Assembly: GCA_948470475.1 (NCBI GenBank)
Contig: OX419335.1
Span: forward strand, 41,070,525-41,134,524
Source: Galaxea fascicularis
Lineage: Eukaryota; Cnidaria; Anthozoa; Scleractinia; Euphylliidae
Direction: 5' to 3'
DNA length: 64,000 nucleotides
A program made the position numbers and the translations under genes. Shown one piece after another: positions 12,103 through 27,100 of the stretch. Every line of letters starts with the position of its first letter. Position 1 is the first letter of the stretch. The notes beneath the pieces are model-generated. The model made no database searches, was not told the origin of the DNA, and saw only the letters and a list, made by a program, of their open reading frames with translations.

Positions 12103-15100
12103 GTAAGAAATTACAAGTGATAGTATTACGTCCTCAGTGGTCTTTGGGTGTGTTCCATGGAAGTATTCTTGTAACAAAATGATAAGACCATTCTTTGAAG
12201 AACATACTTATCATTTGTTCTTTTTGAGAAAAAAAAGTTGATCAATAGCATTTTGTTCACTCTGCTCTTGTTGGCAGTGTAATGCACCTAACAATGTTAA
12301 GCCATAGGGGGTGGGAGGAAGGTCGCGCATAGGCGGGGGGATTTGACCTCGCTTTATTTTTTCTGTTCAAATGCCCAACCCTGGTGATGTTATCATTGTT
12401 CAAAAGAGTACAAATTCCCCACTAACAGTAAAAGCCAAATGTCCAGACCCACAGGCCGCAGTGATCAAAAGCCACTGCCTACGTCGAATACCCCATCTAT
12501 GCCTGCCTTGTATTGCTTGGAATATACAGAATATATTAATTAAATTCTTATCACATGGACAGATACAACTGTAAATCATTCCCAACCTGCCCTTGCCATG
12601 CCTGTGACTTACCACTAGGGAGTCATGTGCAGTCATTTGATTTAGACTAATGTTTGTATGCTGGTCAATTCACTTTGATTTGTTATTTCATTTAGTTTTT
12701 ATTCTTTTTAGACTTATTAATTAAATTATTTTTGTGACAATGATGATCACTTCTCAATTACAAACTTGTCTATGCATAAGGTCCAAGGCAGTCATATCAC
12801 TGCTGTGGATCAAGTGACTAGCAGTCAGCACTATATGTCTTCTGGTTAAATATGAAGCTGTCACATCCATCATGTTATTGTCACAAGAGAATGCAGTCTT
12901 TAGATTTTTGCCCTTAATGACATTTGTTTCATCAGAGCACCTAAACTACCACTCAAATTGTCTACCAGCAGCTTATTATGTCACAGAAGTTTTTGTTGCT
13001 TCATCTGTTCTGCAGTTCATGTATGATCTTTTCCTGCCAGTGCTTGACTACTCAGTGTATTGTGATTTAAAATAATTATCACAATTGAAGGCCTGTGCCT
13101 GGAGAAAAAAACCTGAAAGCTGAAAACTGCCAGATTCTCCTTTTAAATTACCTTGTATTTCCTTGTGAGTCACAAGGAGAATCTGACATTACATCAAAAG
13201 TCACAGAGGACTTTATTTCATGCATCCTGTTCAATTTCAAGAGGAAGGTGTCAGGATAAACCTTAACTATGGGAATATTCCAAGATGGGAATTTAAATCA
13301 AGAAACCGGCTTTTTATGGGTAGTATGCATACTTCCTAGAACAGTTCAAGGTTATTTATTATCATAATGTTATTTTTTTGTGCTGCAGAGCACCTCTGGT
13401 GGAGAGCCTCGTACTCTTTTGAATGCTCTTAGACCCATGTTGGGTTCACTAGGAGACATAAGGACACCACAAGAAGTTGTCAGAGTAATAAGGTACATAT
13501 ACATAAAATCATACACATTATTGAGAATTCCTGAAAAGGGCTTTTTCGATCAGTATAACGTAACCATCCTTCTCCGTTTTTATAGTTTAATGCGAGATGC
13601 AGAGAAGCTGATGAGTCGTTGTATTTACCTGAATATTCTGAAAGCCACTATCTCAGCAGCAAAGGAAAACAGAACATCAAGTGAAACACTTGAAAAGTAA
13701 GCTTGCTTCTCACTTTGTGCACAAATTAAGACTTATTTAACACCTTAACTGTGTTATAACATGTGCCATAAGCTTAGTAACATACTCATCTGGAAACTCA
13801 ACAGTAGAAAATGAAGGTTGTGCTACCCCAGGTTTGTGTACAATTTTGACAAAATATTATCAATCTCCCCTTCTCTTCCTTTTCAGTAGACTATGTACTT
13901 TCTTAACCAATTATTGCATGTCTGCCTATGCAGGAACCACAGACACTGAATTTAACAAAACGTGTTTCATATTTATTTCTCCTTCTCTAGGTTCATGAGC
14001 ATAGGTGGCTGGAGTATCTTGAATAAGTGGCTCCTGGAGGCCAAGAAAAATGAAAACTTTCCTGTTCTGGTAGAATTACTGGAGGTATTCAAAGCTGACT
14101 CCAAGTTATTTGTATCATACTTTTGTAAAATTAATGACAAAAAGTTGTCAACATTTTATAAAACTCAGTGTTGTTAACACCATGTAGCTTAGAACATTTC
14201 AGTTACATTTTATCTCATGGTTTGATTTTGATTTAGGTTCTAAGAGATCTTCCTGTGAGTATAGACACACTGAAACAAGTAAGTTTTGCATAATGTGCAG
14301 TCAATACTAATAATAATTGCATTGATTTCATACATTAGGTAAAATTGCATTTCTAAGAAACAAAGAATTTTTAATAAATGTGTTTGTCAATTTTTTATCA
14401 ATAACTTGTAGGGCAATACTGGCAAAGTGATCAAGCATCTCACAAAGTTGGAAAATCAAGGTGACATGGCGTAAAATAGTTTTCTGTATAAACCAAGTTT
14501 GACTTGGTTATTTAGAAATGATTTTTGGCTTTTGCACTGTATGTTGTGAAAGAAATAATTATTGTTTGATTATTTGGGTGAATGGCATCGCATGTACATG
14601 TACACATGTAACTAATGAATGTGTGATTTAAGATTGTAAGCAACCATTGCCGTTATGAACGCTTCTTGTATCAAGCAGTGGTGAAATAAGGACTGAAAAA
14701 ATTTTCATTTGGGAGTTGAACCCATGACCTCTGCAATATTAATGTGTAGTGCTCTACCAACCAAGCTTATAATAAACCATTGTGTGATGAATAAATGAAT
14801 GTAAACTTATAAAATCAACTAGTGCAATCTTCAAATTGAGAGATGATTTTAAATATTCATATTCTTTAAGATTTCCTGTATGTACCTACTCTTCCTTGGG
14901 ATGGTCTGTTGATTTGACTCCTCCCAATGCCACCCCTCTAGAGAGTGTGATTTTGCTCCCTTCAAGTTTGGGGTTTTTAAACCCCTCTCCTTCCTGTGGC
15001 TGTAAAATCTCCTCTGGCCTTTGTTGAATGGCCAGGTGTTGGGTTATAATCACACTGACAAAGACTTTATGGTTTTGTCACAGATGTGAAAAAGCTTGCC

Positions 15101-18100
15101 TCTGGTATTGTCAAGCAGTGGATGAGTCTCGTAAGAAATCAAAGTGGAATTTCAGGTATCAACACAGTGATCATTGTTAACTATATAATTAAATTTTTTG
15201 CCTCCTGCTCAAAACTAGCAAAACATGTTGAACACTTTTTCTGGTTATTAGTAATCAGATAAGAGAGGCTATGAAATCTGAACAATTTATACCACAAGTT
15301 GATTTCCCCTAGCAATATACGCCTGTAATATTGCAGGGAAACAATCTTTGCTGGAGTCCCTACTTTATTATTCTGGAACTCATATTCATTCTGTTGATAT
15401 ATTATGATTAGAAAAAGTGGAGAAATCGAAGCAAAATGGCTCAGAAGATGTTGATGATAGCCTGCAGGGATCTAAAAAAGGTAAATGGTATACACTGTAC
15501 TAATAAAATAATGTAACTACAATTTCTTTTGGTACCCTCTGTACTGTACTGGACACATGCTATGAATCAAGAGAAGAACAATGGTTCAAGTCTGTTAAAT
15601 TCTTTTATTACTACATCTGCAGACAGCTACGTGAACTTGACCTTTTCTCCTTTAATCCTTTCCTTCCCTGTTACATGCCTTCCTCCATGGATGCTTTGCT
15701 TCCTCTGTTTCCTTCCCACTGATCCTTCTACCCAAGTGTATTTGGATATGTGGCTGGTAAAAATTTTTAACCTACTGTAGGTTGATTCTCAAATCCCTTT
15801 GTCCCCAAAACCTAATTATTCAAAATTAAGGTTAGGGCACACAAAGGAATTGATTTTCAACCGGTGTTAAAAAATTTTACCTGAATTTAATTTTTACTGC
15901 AACAGATACGTATATAAGCAAACTGTTTCAGAACAAAACAAGTAAGATTACTGATGATCGGAGCATCACACCCAGCAGGGTTAACAAAAGTAGGAAACAG
16001 CCAGTGAAAATCACCACTAACTTCATGTTCCTGTCCAGCTACTCTGCTGGGATATTCCTCTGATTAGTCAGTCATGGTTTAGTATATATTAAGACAGCAA
16101 AATAGCCAGTATATCTTTGACAATAAAGTGACCTACTTCAAAACGTTCTGACAACCCTGCACCCAGAGAGACTCTCCCTTGGTATCTTGCAATAAGTAGC
16201 AATTATGAAAGAAATTAGTTAGGCTTTCAAACAGTTTGTGCAGCTTGATCAACTGTTATATTGTGGGTCCTGTATTTTGAGCAAATCCTTTTTTTCTTAA
16301 TTTCTTCTTTTTAGCTGAAGGAAAGCCTGCCAAGAGAATCAGGTACATTTGTTGAAGACGAACTCTTTAATTTATTGCTTTAACTTTTAAACAATTGTAC
16401 TATGTTACCCAAATTACAGCACTGTAATCTTAGTGTCAAAAACAAACACTAGAAGCAAACCTTCTCACCCCATGTCTAACCACTCCTCAGACATAATTTA
16501 TTTAATAGGATAAAAAAGTTAAATGAAGAGGGATCTTTTTGTTGCAAGTATTGATTAAAGAGTAAATCTTTAATAGATCAATGTAGGAGGCAGTTAAAGC
16601 CATGAACCATCTCCGATCCTTATTCAACATTCATGCAGCTTTTAAATGTCTTTTTTCTGATCTGATTTCTTTTCCTGAAGGGATAATAATGCCTCAGATT
16701 CCAACAGATCACCTCAGCCTGAGAAGAAATCTAAAACACTCAATGAAGTTAAAAGCGATATTAAGCAGAGCATGTCACAGAAAAATGTCTCTAAGACAAA
16801 AGTGATCCCACCTCAGCCAAAACGTAAGTGATTCACTCCTTATTAATAGTATTTTGATTTTTTATGGCATTAAACGAAAAGATAAATGCACTTGTAACAT
16901 TTGGGAATTTATGTATTTGTAACAGTTTGCAAAGACAATTAAATGCATTAATTTTCAAATATTCTTTGTCAAGCATGTTTTTATGTCTCTGGATGAAACA
17001 ATCTGAGAATTTCTTTTGATTTATCAATGAAGTGTTTTATTAGAACTGCTTCAATGTAGTTTAAGCTGTGTGCTCCTTTTTTTTCTCATCAGCGGTAGCC
17101 ATGGAAAGTGCAGGGTTCATGAATGCGTTGACCTCTGCAGCATCTGCTGCTCCTGTGAGAAAGAGGAAGCGAGTGACTACTGTTGCAAAGGTATTGTTGT
17201 CACTCTGTATTGCTTGGATTTATGTAATGTATCAACTTATGAATCATATGTATTAATAGCGCAATAAATACAGCAAGGTGGAAGTTTGAGATTTTCCTGT
17301 AAAGACTGAACAACTCAGGTTAATAAGTTGTTTTCTACATGGCCTTAAAAAACCAGCTAAGAGTTGATTCATGCCACCAACTCATTGGTATTATTTTTAA
17401 CCCTGCATCTCTGTAGCCTGCTTGCGGGCGGTAGTTTGTATATGCGCAAGAGTTCGAAGCCCAGCAAATCTGGTCGCCATATTGGATAAGTGAGTGGAAG
17501 ATCTGGGACGAGCGACAAAGCAAGGGGGATGGGAGTAAGGGAGTAGAGGGAAAAACAGCCTGCCCGAAAACCCATGATTTCTCACTATCTGCACCCAAGG
17601 CACTGCATGACATTCCCAACATGTCACACTTTCTTGATGGACCAAGAATGGCATGAAACTGTTGTTTAAAACTGGCAAGCGTATCACATACTAAAACAAG
17701 GTAGCATGGTGAAGTTGTCAAATTACGGATGGAACGGGATGGTGATACAACAAAGAAAACTGTAAAGAAGGTGAAATCAAGAGAAAATTTGGCAAACAGG
17801 GAATGTAGAATTTGAAAAACCAGGCTAGTCCTCCAATATGGGAAAACAAGTTATGTTTCAACAGTTTTTTTTTTTTTTTTTGATCCCCAAAAGAAAAAAA
17901 TACAGTGGCCCCAAGTTATGTTATGAACTTGGTTGCCAGTTGACACATTCGTCTGAGTTATCAGACAGAGTTTGCAAGCCACGTGGTCACAATTTGTGAA
18001 GCACGTATTATTTTTTCAAAGTTCTCAAGTTGGATGAAGACAAGCCTAAAATGTACAACAACGGTAGTCAACCATACAATGATTCACAGTGCAAAGAAGC

Positions 18101-21100
18101 GACAAGATTTATGAGGCAATTGACTACAACAATCTTGCCAGAAAGAACACACAACACAGAGGACACTTGATTTCAGACAAAACGAAAAGGCATCCAAAAC
18201 CACTATTTTAGCGCACTCTATTACGGAAGAACTTGTCAACAAGCCGGTCACCACTGAGGCAAGAGATGTAGTTGTTTACGGAAATGTGGAAAGCCACTGC
18301 TCTTTCTCTAGAGAATAAAAACAGTTATTGTAAACATCTGGAAAAAGAATTGGAGACTGTAGCAAATGCGGTATTCAAACATTTGCAAATTAGGCCAGAA
18401 CTTTCAGAAACCTGAAGAACCATGGACAAAGAGTTCAAGCAATATTGCAGCGATAACCGGAAATCAATGTTAATTGCAAAACGCCTCACAGTATGGCTCT
18501 ATCTACAGCATCTGCAGCAAAAACCAGAAGCCAGAAGATGTCACGGGATGAATGAGAAACTGTTCCTAAAGAGCTTTCTCCACAGAAGCGTAGATAAATG
18601 TTGGTTGATCGTTCAGTATTTCATTCACGCTTTCTGATGTCAGTTCTGTTGCTGTACAAATACCCTCTAGTTCTGCAGTTGGTCGGCAACAATGCTTTTG
18701 AGCTGTGAAATAACCAATACTGAAGCTCTCGTGCTAACAATGCAAACCTGTGAAAATAACACTTTTTCTAAAGCCTAAGTCAGTAAAACCGCCGGAACAT
18801 CTTCTTCCCTTACAATACTTATCACAGCGGTTTCCTGTTCTGGTCTCAGTGTAACCAATTTTCCTTTTAATTGAACGCTTTACTAATCGCGCCCTTCACA
18901 TCCTCCATGATTTTCTGTGGTAATTCTCTTGGGTGATCAAACCCAACCATCACATGATGGCTATTGTTCCTCTGAAACCCACTCAACCAATTACAAACCT
19001 TGTCCACTCGTGGATGGGATTTGACTTTTGTCCTGAGAAATCATGGATTTTCAGGCAGGCAGTTTCTCTCTCACTCATGCCAGATCTTCCTCTAACCCAT
19101 CCAATATGGTGACCAGATATACTCTCGCGCAAATACAAAGTACCACCTGCAAGCAGGCTAGTGCCTTTGCTGTTCTCCTCAAATTCAAGCTGGTCAAGGT
19201 AAAATTAGTCTTTAAGGCCCGAGCCAGTTCAAATGTTGAATTGTTCATGTGCCGAATGGCACAGAAAAAGTTTGACGTCTGAATTTTTGAACGTTTGCTG
19301 TACTATATGACTGACCCACTCGGATAGAACAGTAGTGTTGACCTAAATACAAATCTGTTGATCTTAATTGAGTCATGCTTGAGTCAAACTTTTCATGTAC
19401 TTAATCCCAAAATTAAATTTGGTACATGAAAAGTTTGACGTTTGAACCAGACCTGACTCTCATCATAACTCATCATAACTCATCATCTTTAGCCTCAACA
19501 ATTTTCAGAAAAAAGGCTATTTGGCATTTGAATTACTGTTTGTTTGGTTTTTGCATATAGCCCTTGGGCATTACAGGAGAATAATGCCCTAGCACTTAAC
19601 CAATCAGGGCAAGTACCAGCCATATTAATAGTAAAATCGTGTAATGTCAGTACTTTTATTTATTACAGACTGAAACTACTACCACCAGTACAACAGTCAC
19701 ATCTTCAACTTCAACAACCAAGGTAAGGTCATACCTTCTTCTTCACTGTGATTTAAACTGTATTCTGCTGAGCATAACATCTTGAAAGACACTAGAAACC
19801 TCAATATAATTTGTTAAAAATGTTTTATTCATTAACATGCCTGACAGAGAATTACCTTGAAACCTTTTTTTCGGTTTTGATCCCTTCATTGAACCCCATT
19901 CATCAATGTATGGGTCTTCTGTTTAGGAGCTGTTTAGTGAAACATATTAATAACATTGAAAAATTGCAAAAAAACTTTTCTTAAAAACATTTAAGAAAGT
20001 TTTAAAAACGGTTAGAAATAAACAATGTTTTGACGTTCTCGGACATCATTATCACTTGATAATGACGTCCGAGAATGTCAAAACGTCATGTATTTTTAAC
20101 TGTTTTTTAAAATTCTTAAATCTTTTTAAGAAAAGTTTTTTCACAATTTTTTATAGCTACATGTACATATTAATGACACTTAAATTATTTATTGCATTAT
20201 TCTTCATGAAGTTGGTCCATTTTTTAATGCTTGTTTATCTGGATTCTTTAAACTCTATATCAGCTTATTGAATAATAAACATCTTTGGATTCTGGATTCA
20301 TCTTTGGAGTTACAATTTAAGAAAGATTTTGTCCTGTTTATTTGGATCATTACAGCCACCCAGTTGGCTCAGTTTGTAGAGCACTAGACTGCTGAGCGGG
20401 AGGTTGTGGGTCCTACACCAGACCAAAAGGTCTCATACTTACATTATCGTCATTAGGTTAAAGAGACATCCTATAACCACTGAATAGTTGTTACACTGTG
20501 AATGTACATCAATCGAGTGGTTCTGATTGCCTACCATCTTTGAAACTAACAGGGCATGGTGTATTGTTAGCCTACATTCACAGGTATTCTTGATGCAATA
20601 CTGGATAGTCAATCACAAACACATGGTCAAGAAGATGGACGGGAAAAGGATACCAAAGAAAAAGACAGTGACAATTCAAATAATAGGTAAAGTTAATTAA
20701 TTTTAAAAATTCATCCAGAAGCTATCATTCATTGTTAGGAGGTTTTTAGCATAATATGTAAAGGTCCAAGCCAACCATTCTATAAATGGAAAATTCTTTA
20801 GAAACATGCATAATACTTAAGCATCATTTCTTTCCAGTCTCCAAACTCCTATAGAATTTCACTCATAAATAACATATTTAATCCCTGGTAATGCTGCTGT
20901 TTTTTGACAAATTATCATTCAAAATATTAAATGGGATCATGGTACAGGTAGACTGCAAAATTACATTGTACCCTGATTTGCTCTGGGTGTCAGTGGCACT
21001 GACCTCCCTTTTGGCAAAAATTAAAAAAGCCACTCCCAGGGCCATACATGTACTTGTGAACTTGAATGGTCTTGCCTTACCAAGTTATGACTAAATCTTA

Positions 21101-24100
21101 GGTTCAAGTCATTTCCAAAAGGGTACCCTGACAACTTTGCTGAAAAATGCCTCATAATATTATTTTAAATCCCTAAGATTTTCTTTTCTCTCAAATGTTG
21201 AAATTACAAGGAGAAATTTAATGCTGATCACTTTTAGCGTTTGAAGGGTTAGAGGAGGCAATTGACTGATTGATGCACATGTCAGAGTTCAAGTTTTTTC
21301 TTTCAAAATTTCAAGCCAGTTTAATTGGTCTGTGCTTTCTTTTTGCAAGTCTCGAACTCATTTTAACCCATGGCAAAGGATTATCCAAATAAAACTCAGG
21401 CTTGCAAGAAATCCTGCACCATATACATTCAAACACAAAGTGAAGGAATGACAGCAAGCTCAAGCTATTAATCATTTGCTTCCTCATTAACCTTTCTTTT
21501 GTGATAAAATTCAGTGTCATGTATTATTATTTTCCCCAGCAACAACAAATCAGGTTCAACACCAAATGGATCCCCAGAGAACTCACCCGCAATACCAAGT
21601 AAGATGACCACATATTTATTTTGTTTATCTGGCTGTAATACCACTAGTGTTACGAATTTCCTGTACATGCGTAAGGTTAATGATTTTCAGCCCATGTTAC
21701 TTTATATTGGTTTTAATGTACATTTTACATTGTACAGTACTGGTATTTGCAATGTGCCAGTCACTCACCAAAAAAGGTTTACATGCAAATATTATATTAT
21801 TAAGTTTCTGTTAAATATTTTGTCCTGCAAAATGTTATTTTTGTAGTCTCAGTTAGTCTTCTTTTTTTTCCAAGGTGGGGACATTGGAGATTTCACCAAA
21901 GGTTCTGATGTAAGGAAGTGAATTTCTTATGCAACTACTCTAACTTATTAACCCATTGACTACCAGCCGTTTTTACGTTTTCGGAGTGATTTTCCAGCAA
22001 AAACGATCCATAGCATTTCATGACTTTATATTTGAAGCTACCACAGGAAGTGGTGCTGTTCTAAAGTACTGAAGGCTCAAGGTTTCTGAAAACGTCATTG
22101 TGACGTAGCTATTTTTCAATCGTGGAGCTCAAGAACGGCCCAAGTTCAGTTTGTTTGCAAATTTTGCTAAGTTTACAGCCATTTTTCATCTTTAGTGGCA
22201 GCCTGATGAGCATCATTAAGCGTGACGGTTGCTTAGAGTCCACTTTCTCAAAGAAGCGAGCAAGGTGATGTACTTTGTTGTCAAATTTGGCTTGTTACTC
22301 CACGAACTGGGAATTCAGATCGTCAGACACTTAGTACCTTTGGGACTCGACTTCGGATGAATTTCTCGACCTACCGCCGCATATTTTGGAATTTGCAAGC
22401 CCTGAATATCCCCACAAGCACCAATTTTTGGCGGTAGGTCGGAGTGGCTGTAGACTTAGTTTATATGTGAAAGAAATGGGGGAAGGGACGGGTGCTGTCC
22501 AAAATTCTCGTTATTTCCCAGCATGCAATGCGGTCGAGATGTTGAAAATAGCGGCAAGGCTGGATTGCAAAGAATATCAACAAAAAAAGTCATTTCTAAG
22601 CTAGAACAAGGATTGAATTTTACTATGATGGTCGAAGTTTTGTTTTTCGACGATAAGTTCTTTAAGAAACGTAACAGTAAAAAGGGGCATTTTCGTCGTT
22701 TCTGTTTAACGCTAAAAATGGTCATTTTTGTTCTTGTCCAAACTCAAAAGGTCATATTTGGTCAAAAGTACTACGTTTCTTGCGTTTATTGGATATCCAA
22801 ATTTAAAGGGCATCCTATTTCATGCTAGCAACTGACAGTTGAGCCAATATTCGCGCGATTGAGAAAGTTGCAACATTTTGAAGCATGGGAGTGTTTTGCG
22901 GCCGGTTTTGGCCGGCACGGTAGTTAATGGGTTAATAACAAATTTAATTTGTGAAATCCAACTTCAAAACTCCAACTGATGGTTTCGGTGTGGTTGAAGT
23001 ATTGAAGAGGATCAAGAACAAGGAGTTCCTTTTTGTTAAGTGGATGATTTTATTTTTATTTAATAATTTATTTTGTTGTGTGAAGATAAAACATGATGAT
23101 AGCCTTTGGAGAACATTCACATAACATTTTCACTTTTTTTTTTCATAGCCTTCAGAAAAAGACAGCTCTAACTCAGGTACGTGAAATGAAGATGAATTGA
23201 TGTTTAACAAACCTCCAAAGATGTCATTTTTTGTTGTAACAACAATATTATTATAGTGTTATAGTCATAATAATTTAGGTATGATAAATTTAATTTTTTG
23301 TAAGTCGTTTGTCTCATCTTAATGTGTTTGCAAACAACTTTAATAAAATTATTATTTATGATCCATTAATAATTAGGGTTAGGAAACAAAGGAAATTCAT
23401 TTTGACCTCAACATTTGCAAAGGGAAAATATCTTTTTTGTGACTCATGGTACCCTGATGAATTACTGAACAACTTTATGCATGGAATAATAATATTAATA
23501 ATCATTACTTTTAGCATCATGATTGTGTCTGTTTTCACTGCAGTACCTCAGGCTTCATCAGACACAACAGCCTCCATTGGTGATGAGAATACTGAAGACA
23601 GACCTGCTAAGAAGTCCAAGAAAGGCAAAAAGGTTCAATGGCCTGCTGACGATTCTAACCTTGCTACCTTCCATTACTTTGAGATGGATGAAGATGAAAG
23701 AGGTTAGTTTGCTCTGCATTAATTTTTGCCCCCTCTCAACTCCTGCTTTTCAAAAGAACAGATTTTATAACTAGTAGAGTTATCAGTCACTTGCTCTTGA
23801 ATGTGTGTTCGAAAAATATTAATTTTCTCAAAATGTTGATTTCTTAATGTTTCAGCTCTGGTCAGGCACCCTGTCAACTTTCTTGATGCAGCTCATAATG
23901 ATATGGTCAGAGAAAGGCAGGTACGTGCATTCACATTTTCACAGTCCTGTAAAACTATTCAGGACTGTTAATAGAAACCTTTAGCTACATGTTTGTTCTC
24001 TCAACCGCAAACCACAAACTGCAGTTTGAGGTTAGCCATTTGCTGTCAGAGGTAAGGGTCCATTTCTGAGCATTTGGTAAGATGTTTGCACTGTCTTCAC

Positions 24101-27100
24101 AGGGAAAACCTTGCATAAATTGGTTTGTTTGTCCTTTCTGTTAGTACCTTAGTTTCTTAATTGGGGAAATAGACAAATTTCTGGTTTGTTTCAGCTTGTA
24201 GAGCAGGCCAAACGATTACATAATGAAGACACAATGGCTGAGAAAATCAAGGTAAAGTAATTTAGTGTGGTTAATAATATAAAAAATATTAAAGCCACTG
24301 ATGTAATAAGCATGTCATCTTTATTGGTGGTAATAAGGAGCCCAACTTAGTATGTGATTTGTGGCATAGCAAAAGTACAGTACATAATGCTTACTCTACA
24401 TTGCCGCACAGTCCACAACTTGTCACTGTTGTATTTCAGTGGTACAGACCAGTAGCAATTACGGCTGATCATCACTTAGAGAGAGGTGGCAAAAGTGAAC
24501 AGAAACATATTCAGGTTGGTCATTTGTTTTAAGGTTTATTTAAGGAACACAAATAAAAGCAAAGATTGTTTTATTAAGGAGAGCAATCATTGTTGAATTT
24601 ACACTACAGTGTAAGTGCAATCAGCTGCAATATAATATTATTTATAATTCTGTCTGGACAGTGTACTATGTTGATTGACAGGGATCTGAGTTTTTGCATT
24701 GTAGTTTTTGGTAGGCACCCAGACATACATGTAGTAAGCAGACAGCATGAAAATCAAACACCACTTCTATGCCATAGATAGGAGTCGTCTTATATACCTG
24801 AATACAATGTGTCTTGAAAATATTTAGAAAGGAAGTCTCATTGAACCTGATTTAAAGCACTGAAGAACCAAGTGATTTTGAAGCAGGAGTTGCTGGTTTA
24901 TTTCCTGTCCAGTAAATTCAGCCAGTTATGTTCTTGGACTCACAACATTGTCCATTATTTAGTCTTCAGCCTGTGAAAATTTTTACTTGAGTTATTTGAG
25001 TTCCATGTTACTTTGTGATTTGAAGCCAAGTTCATCTGTAACATTAAGGTTGCTGCCTCAGAGCCCTAAATTGTGGTTCCAGAAAATATCCATACTTCCC
25101 CTACAGAAGGATTACTGGTTTGGATCCCCTCCCCCCTCCATTTCTGATCCTTCCTTTTCTTATTTAACTTTTCCTTTTGCAGCTCCCCTCCCCTGTTGAA
25201 TTTCCATTGACCTTATACAGGGGGGGTTGGATATTTTCTGGCAGTGCACAATACATCTTTGCCTAATTGGTAAAGATACTAGTTTTTATTGTTCTTTTTT
25301 TTTGACAGAAAACTCGTGAAGCAAGCATCCTTGCAGACATATTTTTCACTAAATCAAGGTATGTTTTGTGTATACAAAATAGCATTACTTTGTGTAAAAC
25401 TGTACCCTTCTAAATTCTGCTGCTTTCAATGAAGTTCATATAAAATTAATGTTGGACTCCACAACTTAAGGTTACTGTATACCTTCAGGGGTGTCTCCTT
25501 TACAAGCAATGTAGTGCATCTGATTTAAACTGTAGTTACCTAAAACCCTATATCAAATTAAAGCTTATAGAACTGGCTATCAGAATATTACAAATTGGCC
25601 AATTTTTCATGACCCCTGTCAAAATAATGTGAGCATCTAAATCACCTTTTCAAAGCTACAAGTCTAAGCAAATTTATCTTTCACTACCATTAATTTATCA
25701 TTTGAATTTTCCTCAGTTTTTGAACCCAAAGCACTTGAAATACATGTCTGCATTTTGCCATACTCGATTACAAGGAAAAGTTAGAAAACATTCTCAAAAT
25801 CGTATTAAAAAAATGTGAAGTGATCATACAAAACAAACAAGAAATTTTTCGTAATAAAAAATTTTCAGACACCACTGTCCAAATTTGAAGGCAAACAAAC
25901 AAATTCCCTTTGAGTTTTAGCTCTTTAAAATGCCTTCTTCAAGTGAAAAAATTGATTTGAGAAAACAGTGCTAAGAATGCTGATCAAAAGGGTAACTTTT
26001 ACTTCCAGGCAAAACATAAAACCACTTTTTCTCCACTGATATTTAGTCTTTTTAATATTTAATTTGGATTAAAAGTCACATTTCGACCATTACTAACTAC
26101 TTAACAACCGAGAGTGAGGTCTTTACGGGAAAAATCTCAAACTGAGGCCTTGCCATATTAACAGAGCGATAGCAAGGTCAATACAGCTAGGCCGAGGTTT
26201 GAGATTTTTCCGTAACGACCGAACGGTCGAGGTTATTAAGTTGTTTATTATATGGCTAACATAACGGTTCTAAGGGAAAAAAATTAGTTCAAGCACAAGT
26301 CATTGCTTCATGGTAATCTATGCATTAATTTTTTCCAAACTCAGGTCAAACGTTCCACCAGCAGTTTTCCTGGTCGTGTTTCAGTTTTTTGCTCTAGAGG
26401 CACCAATTTTCAATGTAAATAAAACAAATGTGGCCTTTGGATGACTTTTTGTTGTTTTTGTTCCTTATTTGCATCATCTGTAATCAGCCCGTGGGCATTA
26501 CGGGAGAATAATGCCCTAGCGCTTTGCTTCGGTTAGCCAATCAGAGCGTGCGTTATATCGTATACAAACACTAGCCATATAATAAATACCACTTATTAAC
26601 TGAGAGTGAAGTCATTACAAGGAAATTTCAGACCGAGGCCTTGATGTATTGACTGAGCAGAAAAGGTTAATAAGTTATTTATTATATGGCCTTTTTAGCA
26701 ATAAATTATAAAACTCGCTCTCGCTGTGGTTCTTTTCATCGCTCATATTAAAGAAGTATCTGTATGCTAGTTTTTCTTTCAGTTATTGAAATATAGTTAA
26801 ACTTCAATGTCCATATTTTTTGTTGTTTTTGCCCACGTGCTTGTAGTCATTACAAGAAAATCTTTCCTGCATAGCAGCCAATTAGAGCACGCATCCTATT
26901 GTAGCCATATAATAAATTAAGTGAAAAGTCCAAAATTATTTAAAGAAAATTGCCAATCTGAAGGGATACAGTAACGTTAACAATGAACAAATCACTCTGT
27001 TGAGGAAGTCTTTTTTGCTGACTCCACAAATCATCTTACAGCCTTGGTGAGACTGTTATTAATAGTTATTATTCCCAGGTCATTGAAAAGATAGACATGG

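Noticed and set aside
13438..13440. Internal ATG (PML) as the PPP1R10 start
   Set aside because: Would remove the first helix that aligns with vertebrate PNUTS; kept only as a fallback.
17335..17721. Minus-strand frames at the left TIR of the 1.75 kb element
   Set aside because: Lie in the terminal inverted repeat; overlapping frames with no domain.
20581..20583. Nearer acceptor cag for the PPP1R10 exon ending at 20686
   Set aside because: Splicing here from the phase-0 end of exon 19722 gives the frame VFLMQYWIVNHK, which conflicts with the frame required by the next exons; the acceptor at 20571 fits.
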